Origin: Membranipora membranacea
Lineage: Eukaryota; Bryozoa; Gymnolaemata; Cheilostomatida; Membraniporidae
Assembly (NCBI GenBank): GCA_914767715.1
Contig: OU612074.1
Coordinates: 17,406,062-17,470,061 of the forward strand
DNA length: 64,000 nt
Direction: 5' to 3'
Of the stretch, positions 38,401-51,124 are shown in pieces (positions within the stretch are counted from its first letter, which is position 1; every line of letters begins with the position of its first letter). Below the pieces are notes generated by a model. It worked only from the letters and a program-made list of their open reading frames with translations. It was not told the DNA's origin and ran no database searches. The position numbers and the translations under genes are program-made.

Positions 38401-40361
38401 AGGTCTGATCTCGTGAGGCGTACCTAAGAACAATTCTGTAATTTAAATATTTGTTTGATCAAATCCATAAGCTGCATCGATTGATTTAATTAAAGCCAAA
38501 ATTGAATTTCCATATGACTGTTGTTTTCAGAGCCCTTATTTTTCTTTGGTCCTGCCGGTGTAGAAGAGAGATCATCTGGTCCAGTACTGTCATATGGTTT
38601 ATGGCAACCTCACGATGTTTGATGCCACAGATATCCAATTTTCCACTAATTGGGTTGAAGCGATAGGCAAGACATTCAGAAAACGAAACAATCTTCCAAT
38701 CATGAACGAATCGCTATTTGTAAAACTAAATCCTAATTAAATTTAGACCCAACGTTTAATATAGGTTGCCTTTGGTGAGCAACCAGGATCCAGATTTAAC
38801 GAATATCAAAACAAAAACAAATTAATGACGCAAAAGAAAGAAAGGCTTGAGTAAACACTCACTTCTCAACATCAAGCTAGACATGATGTGCTTTGTTGGA
38901 ATCTAAAAAATTTAATTTAAATGATTTTAAAATAACGCCATTTACCCAAAATTTGGTTTCGATTTATAACACTCACCATCAAATGCTTTTGGACACATCT
39001 GGTAGACAGCGGGACCATCAGATACACAGAATGTTCTATAACATTGAGCACAGGCCATTGTCAGCTCATCACTTGGGTGGTCCTTACAGTATGGCTTAGA
39101 GTACCTGCCGGGAGATGTCAGATACTCCTCCATCAGAACCAGCCTATGGGCTCGCTTCTTACTCTTTCTCTGCTGCTTGTCATGAAACTGAAATAGAAAG
39201 TTATAATGATGAGAAAACGCATATAACAGGATATGAGATCATAGCCAGGTAGCCACCCATCATATGACACCATATAAATTTAAATCTATGAAGAATCACA
39301 ATAAATACATTGCTGCCTTAAAGCTGTCACGATGAAGACATATTCTTGACACAATTACTAGGAATAACAAATTACAATCTCGACTTCAAAATCTTCAGGA
39401 CTAAAATCAGTCGATGATAGTCAGATGTAACTTACTATCCAATAACATTCCGCCTTTGTCGACCGCATTTATTGTCATAGTTATAGAATGCTGCCTTTTA
39501 TAATTTAGACTGATTGTATGACTGATATGATACTCCTGGGCAGGATGCCGGGTGTGGGTGGGTGGGCGCAGTATCCAGGCTGTCCCCCCCCCACCCGCCC
39601 ATCCACCCATACATCCTGCCCATGAGGCTACTGTTACTTACAGTTAGATCCTCGTCACACAACTGATGCTCACAGTCTATACAGTATCTGATAGCCTCAG
39701 CTCCATCTGGCCCTTCACATAAGTCACAGATTGGCTTCTCTTCTGCAGCCTGCACCGAGAGAATAGCCTGAGGAAGGTTACTGACTGTTATACCTTTATG
39801 CACAACTCTACAATCGAATAAAAATGCACTTGGATGAATTATCACTATGGTGATTTGATATTGGCATCCCTTGTCCAGTAAATCTGAAAAAAGATGGCTA
39901 GCCACTGGCGTAGGATTGGTGGCTGGTGCTTCAGGGATCTCGTTGTGACAACATTCCTGGTTTGAACATTCCAGCCCACGCCACCCTCCGGGTGTAGCAT
40001 GAAAAGCGTTCAGCAATCAAACCAGAGATTGACAGAATGAGAATCAACCCCATCTCAGATCGGTTTTCATCCGGTTTTGCTCATCAGTAGAGGGAGAGCA
40101 ACACAACATGCTACGGATAATAAAGCAACAAAGCAAAATGTACTTCAGATTTTTATGAACTTTGAAATTTTCTTAGTAGAAATTTACTTACTTGCAATTT
40201 GCGCATACCGTCTCACCATTATGAGGGTTGTAGTGACCTTCTATGCATGGAGAGCAGAATATATGATCACAAGGTAGAGCGCGTGGTTCTATCATCTCAT
40301 CACAAGGACGGTAACAGGACTTACATTCTGTTACCGTCTCAGCAGACGTTTCTCCACTCAT
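35464..40361 (-). CDS. TRIM-like RING/B-box/coiled-coil protein, frameshifted in last exon
   Basis: Nine minus-strand exons with continuous phases: 40,361-40,192, 39,807-39,642, 39,187-38,977, 38,435-38,170, 37,738-37,462, 37,130-37,048, 36,886-36,773, 36,512-36,382, 36,143-35,464. Exon 1 encodes a RING finger (CKSCYRPCDE, CDHIFCSPC, CANC), typical of E3 ubiquitin ligases. Exon 2 holds a first B-box (CDLCEG to CIDCEHQLC). Exon 3 has a second B-box-like motif (YCKDHPSDELTMACAQC). Exons 4-5 form a coiled coil, and exons 8-9 a second, Lys/Glu-rich one ending DSSDSSDY. Exon 9 contains about four AAWxxE repeats of about 33 residues. A tandem CATT duplication at 35,979-35,986 (AATGAATG in the gene) shifts the frame, giving a stop after VENE. 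Removing one unit would restore 697 residues; total exon length modulo 3 agrees with a 4-nt excess. No SPRY, NHL or Ig-filamin domain was seen. Confidence 0.82.
36240..36330 (+). pseudogene. Possible reverse-transcriptase fragment
   Basis: The plus strand reads PAGVITLIYKGG, close to the GVITLIYKKG block of many LINE reverse transcriptases. It lies inside an intron of the TRIM-like gene, opposite strand. It is too short to classify and the match may be chance. Confidence 0.25.
37241..37287. repeat. Hairpin sharing CAATGTGTTGGCTCT
   Basis: The 15-mer at 37,241-37,255 faces AGAGCCAATG about 20 bp downstream. The same 15-mer forms a perfect stem at 41,984-42,028. Confidence 0.6.
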
Positions 40362-40499
40362 TGCTTACTCCTTTACTGTGCAACACTTCTTTTCAAGTTA
40401 GCTTAACAAGTCTTGCAATACCAAACTTTTGCTTGCATACTAACAAGCTGCATGAATGAGTCTAGTGGCTATGAATGAACATTTCAAAACAGGAAACGG

Positions 40500-41980
40500 T
40501 AATAAAATAGTCATAAATCAGACATAAAGTAGTGGCTGTTATATAATTACAGCGAGATGTGAATGGTTGGTTTGTATAAACATGTGGGTATTATGACTCA
40601 TGGGTTTTCCTGGGACTTTGATAGTCATGCGAAACTATACAAGTTTCGGGGGTAAATGTAAGTTTGTCAGATTTGTGATACAACCTTTGGTCAATGACAG
40701 CTTCTAGCCTACCATTAAATGCCATTCCGAAAGCGTCTAACAAATTTATCATCAGAAACACGTTTCATTAGTGATGTGATGGAAAACGTATGAGGGCCAT
40801 CTTGGAGATAGGGAATGTGATGGCTATCTTTGCCAGGACAAAGGCCAGTCAGTTTTTGTAACACTCATCAAATTATAATATAAATGACCCAATTTAAATA
40901 CAGTTAAACCAGGAATAAGGCCTAGGTACATGTTTTTCCGAATGATTACTTTCTCTGAGCTTAAGCCATTTATTTATTTAATTTACATTTACCTTATAAC
41001 AATTTGTAATACCAAATTTTTTATTGTCACCAAAACAACTATCTCTTGTCATTTAATATTTTGACATTGGGACGACTGCTTTATTTCTTACTAGCGAAAG
41101 TGACTTTCTGTTTCTATGTGTTCCCGGATTTCTCAGAGTGAGAGCATGACATCGCTATGAGGTGTCCAGATATGTGAAAGTTCTTATGATGAGGTATAAC
41201 TAATTTGCAGGGTTGGACCCTTACCCTACCCCAATGGGTGTTATTTCTGCAAATTTAGCACAGGCTACATATGATAAGCTATGATAAATTTGTGTTCGAC
41301 AGGAGGAGATAACTCGTATTCAACACAGGGCACAGAAAAGTGTCAGATGTTGATTGATAAAAAATAAATTGCAGTGACAATGGCTACACAAAGCTCTTGT
41401 GATAATGGTGATGGAGTTTAAGTTTTTTACCGGTACATTTCAGGGCGCTACATTGGGCTGGCATTTAGAAATGTCCCCTCTAATGGGACCAACTCCTTCA
41501 CTACTGTCCAATAATAGACGGGTACACCCTGTATCTATTGCTCACATTTTTATGGCATACCCTATCAGATATGTTGTGCGTTTAGCATTAAACGACCAAT
41601 AAATTCTGAATTTTCAGAAGCCGACCATTAACTGCACAAACATCGTTTGTCAATTATTATATAGAATTGTGCAAGGGTATATATGCATATGTACTTGCTT
41701 GTTGCTAACCTCATAGTGTTAAAGTATGCGTAGATGTGTATTTGCAAATTATAAATACTAGGAGTTGCCTGACCCTGTCTTACAAGAGGATGACTCCTAA
41801 TTTATACCTACATGAAAACTGCTCGAATCCATTGTTATAATTTCTTCGGGCTATTCTGCCTCTGAGACAAATAACAACAATTTCTCCTTTTTTTTCTGCT
41901 TGCTATCACTTCAATAGCATACCTTTCTCTATAGACTTTCCATTTGTCTATCTTGTTCGATAGCCAAGTCATCCCCTCCT
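40500..41980. other. Gene-free interval
   Basis: Region upstream of the TRIM-like start. No exon or RNA gene is recognised; the promoter of that gene should lie at its left edge, without a firm motif. Confidence 0.45.
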
Positions 41981-41983
41981 AGC

Positions 41984-42028
41984 CAATGTGTTGGCTCTGT
42001 TTGGTGGGAGGGGAGAGCCAACACATTG
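41984..42028. repeat. Perfect 15-bp inverted repeat, CAATGTGTTGGCTCT
   Basis: CAATGTGTTGGCTCT (41,984-41,998) and its exact reverse complement (42,014-42,028) are separated by 15 bp of purine-rich spacer. Confidence 0.85.
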
Positions 42029-42039
42029 CCCCCGGCTAC

Positions 42040-43700
42040 CTCGACAAGCAAAAAAATCATTTTAAACTTTTATGTAGCTGTTGAACATAGTTAGTGTGAT
42101 TCAGTAAAAATTGGAGTCATTTTCCTGATACCCTGTAACCCATGTACAGATTACACAATCCATCAATCCCTTGTACATTGTATCCCAAGATGGTTTTTTT
42201 GAGCTGGACTTTTCAACAATTCTTAGACTTACGCGGAGAAAACTTTGTTGCTGATGCAATGGGCCGTCTTATCGGTCAATATTACAGTAATAATTGACCA
42301 GTCACTCATAAGATGCATGATACCGACGAGTCTTGCATCAGAATAATTCCATAATTTATTTTGTAACGGGTTGCATTAAAAAACTGGTGAATAATCTTTA
42401 GCAACATCGCCAGGTATACAAAAATGTTTCATAGTTGGGAAACAAAAGAGGACCAATTCATATAATGTAGTATGTAATTTATCATGCTATAAATGCATGA
42501 TTTATAGAACTGGGGTAATGTCTAATCTCAAACAAAGCAAATCTACACACAAACTTATTTGTGCACTTAAACGACTCAATTAAAAAATACAATACAAGTG
42601 TGTGTTTATGAGAATATATGAGCCTTATACAAAACATTAATCCTTTTGTTACCACATTGTTTGCTGCCGAACCTGAGGCAGCATAATCAACACCCCTAGA
42701 AACAGTCATGACAGCATCACGGATAGATCACGGTACGACCGAATGATTGGCAGCAAACAATGTACCTTTCTTTGTTCATAGCCGATCATCCTAGCGATGC
42801 ATGTTCTTTGGGCAGCGTTTGGACCATGTAGGAGATTGGACCCGTCTTGTGACCTTGGCTCTGCATCCAGTGAATGCACAAGGTAGCCTGCTAACAAAAG
42901 GTGATCGGAGGGCATGACAGGCAATGAGCGTTCAAATGGCACCTTTTACGACTTATATGCAGTGTCACACCAAACAAGCAAATTCCGTAGCTTTTGTTTC
43001 TAGACCACAACAAGTTGCCTTACCATTAATTTTATTGCTTGGACTTTGTACCTTCAGATAGTCTAGAAAATATCGGTGGAAAAATCATTTGGAAAAACTT
43101 GTACAGTTTGTATCAGAATTTATTTAATCCCCAGTTGTAGTACTGGAATCTATCAATCTGTTCTGATACCGATTGATTCAGATATCTTCTAATGAGAACA
43201 TATGAGAGTTAAGATCAGGCACATCGTTCTACGAGGGGGGGCAGGGAGAAATTGAATGATCCATGTCAGAATCATTTCATTACAGAGTTCCATTTGCTAA
43301 TTCTATACCCTGTAACCCCCAAAGGAGTAGCTCACAGCATCTCACCTGGTGTTACTTCACAACCTCAAGGAGTTTTGCCTCCCAACCATTTATTCTAACT
43401 AGAGACTCACTGTATGGTAAACTTAGCAAGAATGTCATTCTATGTAGTTATTTTTATTTGAGATTCTATAAATTTGAACAACAAAAAATCGGTGATGTAT
43501 TGCAATGGTTTGGACAGCCTCTAGGTATACCAAAAAAGAGGAAAGAGAGTCATTCTAATAACATAACATAACCTTTGTATCCAAAATAAAAATTACCGGG
43601 AAAATGTCTTTTAGACATATTGGGTTAATTCTCTTCAATATGGTTACTCATGAAAATTTACAAAGATGGATACAATAAGAGTCATTTCCAGCTTTTTACG
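42040..43700. other. Gene-free interval
   Basis: Nothing recognised on either strand apart from short frames without splice signals. Confidence 0.4.
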
Positions 43701-43719
43701 TTAAAAAAATAATATATCA

Positions 43720-46700
43720 CTACCGGTAGTTTGAAATTCTCCTTCTCTGGTTTGGATGAAGCCGAGTGACCTCATAACACGAGAGAGGATCACTCCTACA
43801 TAACCCCTTTATCATCTGTCTTATTATTCCTCCTAATGCTCTCTTTGAAATAGAGTGCTGCATTGTGGGTAGGGCATTAGAGTTGTCTTCTATTGTCGAT
43901 GAGCCTGTTTCTGAATTGCTGCGCAGATTTTTGACGTATGCTGCAAAAGATATGCTTTTCTCTATAGACTTGGCATTAGAGTTGTGGAGGTTTCGCTTCT
44001 GTCTCGATAGGAGAGTTGAACTATAATTCTGCAAATTTCCGTGAGAGCCTTTCTGGCTTGAGTCTGTTGGGTGTTTTCGTTGCTTGGATATGGCATTCAG
44101 AGCTATAGCTGTGCTTTCTTCATCACATGCATCGAGACCTAAAACAGCAAGTTAAATTTTGAGAGTATGGTATCATAGAAGCATAATCAAATGCATTAAC
44201 CTCTGGTGTATGCGTGCAGGAATTCGGAACCTAGGAGCAAAATGAATAAGTTCAAACCCAAAATTCTGGCCAGCAGCACGACCTTTTATCTAAATATCTT
44301 TCACATTACATCTTTGTCTCTTATGCTTTAAAATACGTTGGCACTGAATTTGATCAAAGTTTATTTTATTGGCAAGAAAATTAAACATCTTGTGATGGCT
44401 AGTGCCTAGCATCATGCCAAAAAATTCCTGCATACACTTATGTAGTGGTCAATTCAACATTCCTTCACTACAATGTACCAAGAACTATAGTTTTTATGGC
44501 GTCACTATTCAGACTGTACAACATCAGTTATAAGGTCAGCGACTTGTTAATATCTGGGCTCCTGCCAAAAGTATACCTTTGTAAAGCTAGAATGCTGACA
44601 AAATTCCTATTATCTAAGTATGTTTCACATTACATCTTTGTCTACAAAAATTCATGAGGCATTCAATTGACTTAGATTGTACACATTTTATGGCCTACAT
44701 TTAAAAACGTTGGCACTGAATTTGATCAAAGTTTATTTTATTGGCAAGAAAATTAAACATCTTGTGATGGCAAGTGGCTAGCATCATGCCAAAAAATTCC
44801 TGCATACACTTGTGTAGTGGTCAATTCAACATTCCTTCACTACAATGTACCAAGAACTATAGTTTTTACGGCGTCACTATTCAGACTGTACAACATCAGT
44901 TATAAGGTCAGCGACTTGTTAATATCTGGGCTCCTGCCAAAAGTATACCTTTGTAAAGCTGGAATGCTGACAAAATTCCTGTATGAGTTGGAGAGCATCC
45001 CAATAAATTGAGCCAATTTTAGCCGTGATATACCAATCAATGCTTCGACCAGTAACCTTTAAGAAAATGTCACTGAAGAAGCTTGTTTGTTTAGAGTCTC
45101 AGCCTTGACAAATTTCGATTGTTATATGCAATCGAGGAAATGCAACATCGATATCTCCCCACAAATATACCAGTTAAAGTGCCTCGACCGGTATATAAGG
45201 GCCAGTCAATGTAAAGCGATCACCCAGCCATATCAAATTCAAATGGGGTTAGCAGCATTCAAATTCCTCCTGCTTTTTCGGAATTAAGAGGAGAAGCAGT
45301 GAATTATTTTTAATGGGAATCAGACAAGCTGATTCAGAATTGTGTGATACACATGCCCAATAAATTTTCATTCCAATAATGGCATTGGAAAGTGGTGAAA
45401 ATATGACTGATGTCATACGAAATTGCCCAGTTCCGATGATTTCAAATCATCCGCTTCAAAATATACGAGCTCTTATTGGTCAATTTTGACGTTATGATTT
45501 ATGGTTTTAGAGGTTGCCTAGATACCGTTGTCAAGATTGAAATTGACCGTTGTAATTAAACCCTATAATCCCAAGTGTGATGAGCCAACACAACAATAGC
45601 TATATCATAGCTTCTATTCAACTTCATTTATGGGTGTCTGCGAATCACAATTTCTTATATAACACACTTGACCACTTGAGAATGCAACGTGGACTGGCTG
45701 TTAGAGGCGGAGACCAAGGCCATTCTCCGCCTCTAATTACATTGATCAGCCAATGGTCTTGCCTGTCACTTCACATGATTAATCCCCGTGCACCCCCTTC
45801 GATTCCTACCTCTTTAATGATAAAAAAAGTGATTTGGTGCACCAGCAAACCACCCCATAGCCTGAGATCTGAAACCATCCCAGGTTGGCTTGGTCAAATC
45901 CCGGAGCTGCTCCATTGATATCTCATTACCGTATTGGACGAGATATCAGTGATCGCAATTAAAATCAGTTTAGCTAAAGATTGTTTAAGAAAATGATCCT
46001 ACTGAAACCAAGAATAGCTCTTTTTCTGTAAATGTAATTTCAAATTGACAGCGATTATATCAGCAATTATTGAGTTGATGTTTGTTGTTTTGTTTAAATA
46101 CTGATGCCAAGACAGGCTAGACGGGATCAGAGGTAGGCGGTTAAGTTTGTTTGGACGCTGAATGCTGCCTAGGCGTTTCATAATTTACAATCTCACTTTG
46201 GTCACCCAGCAATGTTATGAAAATAGAAAAAATGTGTGACATATGGTGATTCTTCAGTTCAAAATAGCTAGCTTTGTCATGTACTTTAAACCCAAAACGT
46301 CTGCACCGCAGAAATAAAAAACTTCCATGAACAGCAAAAAAAGACTGCTTTGAAATGTAGCTGTTGACAAAAGAAAAGGATGAAAATTGGAAAACAGTCC
46401 AGATGTACTTTCTTCTACGAATCAACTGGACCAGACAAGTGTTGACAAGGATGGATTTCTGGAAGTCTGGGGAGTTTTTTAATAAAGTCACAATAACTGC
46501 GCTCACCAGAATACCCCATGCCTTCATTGGCAAGAAGACAACAATCTTCATTTCATTTAAAAACAAGAACCAGAAGTAGGTTGTACTATTGATCGCAAAT
46601 TTGTGTCAGATTTTCTAAGAAACTCTAAATATTAGGATGAGATGACATTAGGCGAATAAAGTTGAAAGATATTAGGCAAATTTCAGAATGTTATTGTGAA

Positions 46701-48909
46701 GAATTTACCAAAGGATTTTTTTTATTTGAGCGCCTCCTTGGAGCCTTTTAAAATTTGGTAATGTGGAGCACTCTGTGATTATTCCCTATGTTTGTTTATG
46801 GAAAATTATAACACTACAACAGAGACTATAGATATATTATAGTCTATTATAGTATATTATAGATATATTATAGACTATAGATATATTACAGAGACTATTA
46901 TCTATAGTCTCTGACTACAATGCTAATAAATATGAGATCGAGTTATCTTGTCCTTCGAGTTATTTTGTCCTTCGAGTTATTTTGTCCTTCGAGTTATTTT
47001 GTCCTTCGATGTGAATGTCATGACATTTTTCAAAATCCTGTTCAAACATCATAAATGAATTTATGGATAATTGTGGGAATTTTTCAATCAGATATTATTT
47101 TGACATATGAGGTCATCGACAGTCTAGCTCAGGTGTTTGTCCTGATTGACAGCAGAAGAACCACAATAATATCTGTATGAATTATCTCAGACAAAACAAT
47201 TGGGAAACCACACGATTACAAGCCACACCGGGAAGCACTTGTTTTCAAGGCCTGTTGTACCAATTTCACTGCACCAAAAAATTTAATGTGGCTATTAAAA
47301 AGAGATACTGCTAAGGGCAGTCAGTATGGTGTGGTTACAAATACCTGCTTCCACTGGTGTAATTACGTAAGCATGGTGGGAAATTATCGGAATTATTGCA
47401 CAGGATTGAGCTTCAGATGGGATTTTGTACAGAAGTGACCAAATATATCCCCTTAGACTTGTTATGATTTATAGCAAACCCATTGAAATCTTACACTTAA
47501 AGTATTCACAGAGGGACAAGTTCACTCTTATAAACAGGTTTGAAATAGCTAGATTTATTTCTAGCAAACATTTCCTCACCATCTTTACAAATTACACTAT
47601 CCTCTCATCTGAGCTAGCCAAAATTTAGTGCTAGCTGACAATGAGTTCCCCGAACCCCCCAAACTAGCTTCACATAAATTTACACTGGGGTATGATGTAT
47701 CACATTATAATTTGAAGCATCAGAATTATTACTAGAATTTTTGTGCCAGGAAGGATATCTTATTTACCAGGCGATAGACTGTAAAACCAGGAAAAAAATA
47801 TTAGAGAAACTAGGGCTCTCATTAGCTGTCAGAATTTCCATCAGCTGTCAGTTGTCATATCAGTGTCAAAAGATGGATAGAAAAATCTGTGCCAAAGAAT
47901 TTAAACAATGAATTACGCCAGCCACACCTACCTTTATCGATGCAAATTCTAAGTATATCTGCCATGAGAATAGCTGAAGATTTTCTGACTCCAGACTGCC
48001 GGATGGTATGTATGGACGTCTCGTAAAACCTTGCCTCTTCAGAGCACAGACTAGGGTGGCTATTGCACAATGTAAGCAAATCTGTTATGGAAGCTGCATC
48101 GCTGTATGTATCGTCTGGAAAACATGATGGAAAACTCAACATTTTCGTTGAGCAGAACATCAGGGCATAGGAAATGTGTGGTCAAATTAGGATCTGTTTT
48201 CCAAGAAATTGGTTAGAAACATGTTTAGGAAGTATTCTGAGATAACACAAACATGTTACTCTACCACTTTCTTGGAAATTTCCACAACTGATCTTAGATG
48301 AATAATAAATAATCGGTGTATGCCTGATGGTCAGCTAGGGTTCAGTTGACTTCTCATATTGCATTTTTGGAGACGTAAAGGAGTTAGGAGTGGTCTGACA
48401 GTTAAGGGTAAGGACTTGTGATCTTATGATCCAGGTTCGATTCCCGGCGCCGGCTGTCATTTCTGATTTGGCACTGGCAAGCCATTCATCCTGGCCAGGA
48501 CTGTTCGGATCAGGACCACAAATACATGAGGTCTACTGTGTGTTTGCACGCAGTATAAACATCCCCCTCTGCCTCTTCGAAAAAAGAGTAGCCGGCAACG
48601 GCGGGCAAGGGTATAGGGTACTACCCCACACAAGCCACCTGCGCTTAAGGGGTCCGTTAAATAGCGCGGTCAAATAAGACCTAGTGCATAGAAAACAAAA
48701 AAAAAGCAGTGAAAAACACGCAAGCATTTTCCCAGAACTCCGTTGAAAACTCGGCGGAAAATGCATGTGGGTGGGAATTTTGAGAGCAGTATAAAAAGTG
48801 AGAGAATACAGTCAGACTTACCTCGAGTGTCCACCGGGGCAGCTGAACTAAGATAAACTGTGAGAATCGACAGAAAGGCTAACACCGCACTAAAGTTTCT
48901 CAACTCCAT
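43720..48909 (-). CDS. Secreted protein of unknown family, candidate peptide-hormone precursor
   Basis: Three minus-strand exons, 48,909-48,822, 48,114-47,932 and 44,138-43,720, all joined in phase 1, give 229 residues. Exon 1 is a clear signal peptide (MELRNFSAVLAFLSILTVYL, then SSAAPVDTR). Exon 2 has a CNSHPSLC pair and ends in LRICIDKG. Exon 3 opens with LDACDEES, then becomes Ser/Asn/Lys-rich with basic cleavage-like sites (RQKR, SKR, QRRR). Between SKR and RRR lies a segment of about 32 residues with a C-x6-C loop (KGLCRSDPLSCYEV). This looks like a prohormone, but I recognise no known peptide. The six cysteines could equally be those of a small secreted disulfide protein. Intron 2 is 3.8 kb and contains the 372-bp tandem duplication. 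Confidence 0.68.
44287..45000. repeat. Tandem duplication, 372-bp offset
   Basis: The segment from GTTGGCACTGAATTTGATC (44,337) to about 44,605 recurs from 44,709 with few changes. A shorter patch (TATCTAARTAT to CATTACATCTTTGTCT) recurs before each. It lies in an intron of the secreted-protein gene. Confidence 0.85.
45012..46800. other. Intron sequence without recognised features
   Basis: Large intron of the secreted-protein gene. Apart from a 13-bp hairpin at 45,701-45,736 nothing is identified. Confidence 0.4.
45701..45736. repeat. Perfect 13-bp inverted repeat
   Basis: TTAGAGGCGGAGA (45,701-45,713) and TCTCCGCCTCTAA (45,724-45,736) are separated by 10 bp. Confidence 0.85.
46830..46920. 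repeat. Palindromic TA-rich array (TATAGATATATTATAGAC units)
   Basis: Repeated and mutually inverted AGACTATAGATATATTA blocks, flanked by GAGACTATAGA and TCTATAGTCTC. Confidence 0.8.
46938..47005. repeat. 17-bp minisatellite, four copies
   Basis: TCGAGTTATTTTGTCCT occurs four times head to tail, the first with T to C at one position. Confidence 0.9.
48381..48700 (+). mobile_element. tRNA-derived SINE, copy 1
   Basis: The head has an A-box-like TGGTCTGACAGTTAAGG and B box GGTTCGATTCC followed by CGGCGCCGGC, a tRNA-like 3' strand. The body contains TTCGGATCAGGACC and GAGGTCTACTGTGTGT, shared with the SINE at 51,130. It lies in intron 1 of the secreted-protein gene, opposite strand. Confidence 0.75.
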
Positions 48910-49458
48910 ATTAATGTATCGCTACAAAAACAATGAGACATAAGTGAAACAGGTCGTTAATAACCACCTTGCATAAATGACCAATTCAACAGATTATTCT
49001 TCAATTCCGTAGTGTTTACTTCTAACAGTGTTTTGTTAAACAAAAAAATGAAGGCTCCAATTTAATGCCACAAAATTTTAATGCGGTTTGTATTTGGTAT
49101 AGATTATCCTCCCTTCCCCTCCCCCAGTTCATGATACAATAGATAATATCTACTTACTTGTATATGATAAACTCAGCAATTGAGTAGTTTTCTCCAATAT
49201 TGCTGCTGCTGCTGCGTTGTGTAGCACTCAAAGCTATAGCTCCAAGTCAGCAGCAGTTCTGATCCCTTCAGCTTATAAAGCCATGTGCCATGTGCTGACT
49301 TATGAATGGTGACTCGCTGTGATGTGAATATTATAGCCATGCTGCTTGATCAAATCAGTGGAGAAAACAATAAAATAAATACATTGTGTTGTGTTATTTC
49401 TTTGAATTGAGGAAACAGCGCCAATGAGCAGGTCATACTATTGACATAACTTACATAC

Positions 49459-49537
49459 CTGAAATAAAGAGGCATAACCAATTATAGCCTTAGTCTCCTT
49501 ACTGATTGCCTGAGAGAGACGGGTGGGGCGTCTTTTC
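49459..49537 (-). CDS. Exon-like segment, unresolved gene
   Basis: On the minus strand the segment has a good acceptor (CTTTTTTAG before GAAAAGACGCC) and donor (TTTCAG/GTATGT). One frame is fully open (KRRPTRLSQAISKETKAIIG). The frame in phase with the exon at 51,860 instead reads EKTPHPSLSGNQ and stops. Family unknown. Confidence 0.35.
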
Positions 49538-50433
49538 CTAAAAAAGAATCAAAGTGTAAATATGTATACGGTGAAGTCAGATTACAGAAAATTTTATGAA
49601 TGCTCCACAACCCCTAGAAGAATAGCTAATTTTTTAGACGCTGTCAAAATTGTACCCCAACACCAACAAGATACCCGCGATTTCAAACACAGTTGATGTC
49701 TAAATACCTAATGTATCCCTCCCCCCCCGCTATTTATTGTTACCCGTCATCTGATCTGAATGAGAAACCACGCACATGGTACTAGGATTTCCTCTTTAGC
49801 CCAGCTAAGTCAAACAAGGCCTTCCTCTTGCAATGTTATGAAACACTTCACTTGATGGCGAATGTAAAGAAGGACCTTCCTAATTTAGAGAATAATGACT
49901 CCAAGAACAATTTGATGAGAGTTGTGTCGGCTTACACAAATACAGAAAATAATAGGTGCTAACAAATTGTATCCCGGTCCACTTAAAGTGAACGGTTTCT
50001 TCAATAGTCGACCTTGATCCCTTAGGTGGGAATGTCATTTCGTGTGACAGTTTGTGTGCCATCTTGCATATATTTTTTCAACCTATTACCTATTGTTTCA
50101 GTACTTTTGTTTTCATTACTATCCAGACAATCATATCCAGGCTAGATAAGGCTAGCCAGGTAAACATGTTTAGTAGATACACTAATAGCAATAAAAAATG
50201 CACTTGAAAATGCTTGTATGCTTGCAGGAGGTGTGCTTTGTCTCTAGATGTAGATAGATACAGTTATGCTGCATCAATTTGTCAATACCCATTCTGAAGT
50301 TCCAAAGTCTAACATTGCCACATGATATCCATGCAACTGTAATAAAATCAATCAAGTAGAGAGAGCTGGGACATTTCACATAAAACTCTAGTATTCACTA
50401 GACAACATGCGTCACTCTGCAACATCACAACAC

Positions 50434-50823
50434 CAGTGGCGTATATTAGCACTCACGGCCCACGGATTTCCGTGAGTGGCTGAATAGCTCAGTGTTTAGA
50501 GCGTCCGCCTTACAATCTTTGTTAATAAGATTGTCGTGGGTTCGAATCCCATCAAGGACAGTTTTTTTTCAAATGGGTGCTTTATAACTGGAGCATTTTT
50601 ACCGTAATCTTCTACTGCTATTGAGTTGTTTTCTGAAAGTACCCAACAGCTCAGTGAGCTATTGAAATACCTCTCTGCTTGCACTATTTTGCTACCGATA
50701 TGCAAAAATTTCCGTGGTGGGAGGGCGCTTAAGCGCCCCTCCCACACCCTCCCCGCTGCGCCCGATTATTATGCTCATCTCTGAAAAGTCAGTGAGTGAA
50801 ATTTTTTAGAATATACGCCCCTG
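50434..50823. mobile_element. Non-autonomous hAT-type MITE, copy 2
   Basis: A 390-bp element with the same ends as copy 1 and an exact 8-bp target duplication CACAACAC (50,426-50,433 and 50,824-50,831). The tRNA-like head (about 50,479-50,560) keeps TAGCTCAGTGTTTAGAGCG and GGTTCGAATCC. It lacks the nested insertion and so shows the uninterrupted arrangement. GCGCTTAAGCGC sits near the right end. Confidence 0.93.
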
Positions 50824-51124
50824 CACAACACCTTATGCGTGAAACTATTGTCCATTCTAGAATACGTTATATAAAAGGAGGGAAGCTTGTGCCATAAACT
50901 GGATTGTAAAATAAATCATCAATAAAAATTGAAAACAAAATAAATCTGAATATAATAATGCAAAGAAAATAAACACCACCACGATGCTACCCATAGCCCT
51001 TCCTTAAATCAGGCACAAAAGTGTTTATACCGCTACTGGTCAGTCTTGTTGTGGGGATCGGAAGATAGAAACGCATAATTAAAATAGTTGTCTACCCATG
51101 TTTAAGAAGAAGACAACTTATACA

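Noticed and set aside
43720-48909. Stanniocalcin or known neuropeptide family
   Set aside because: Cysteine spacing and sequence do not match the families I considered, so the gene was left unnamed.
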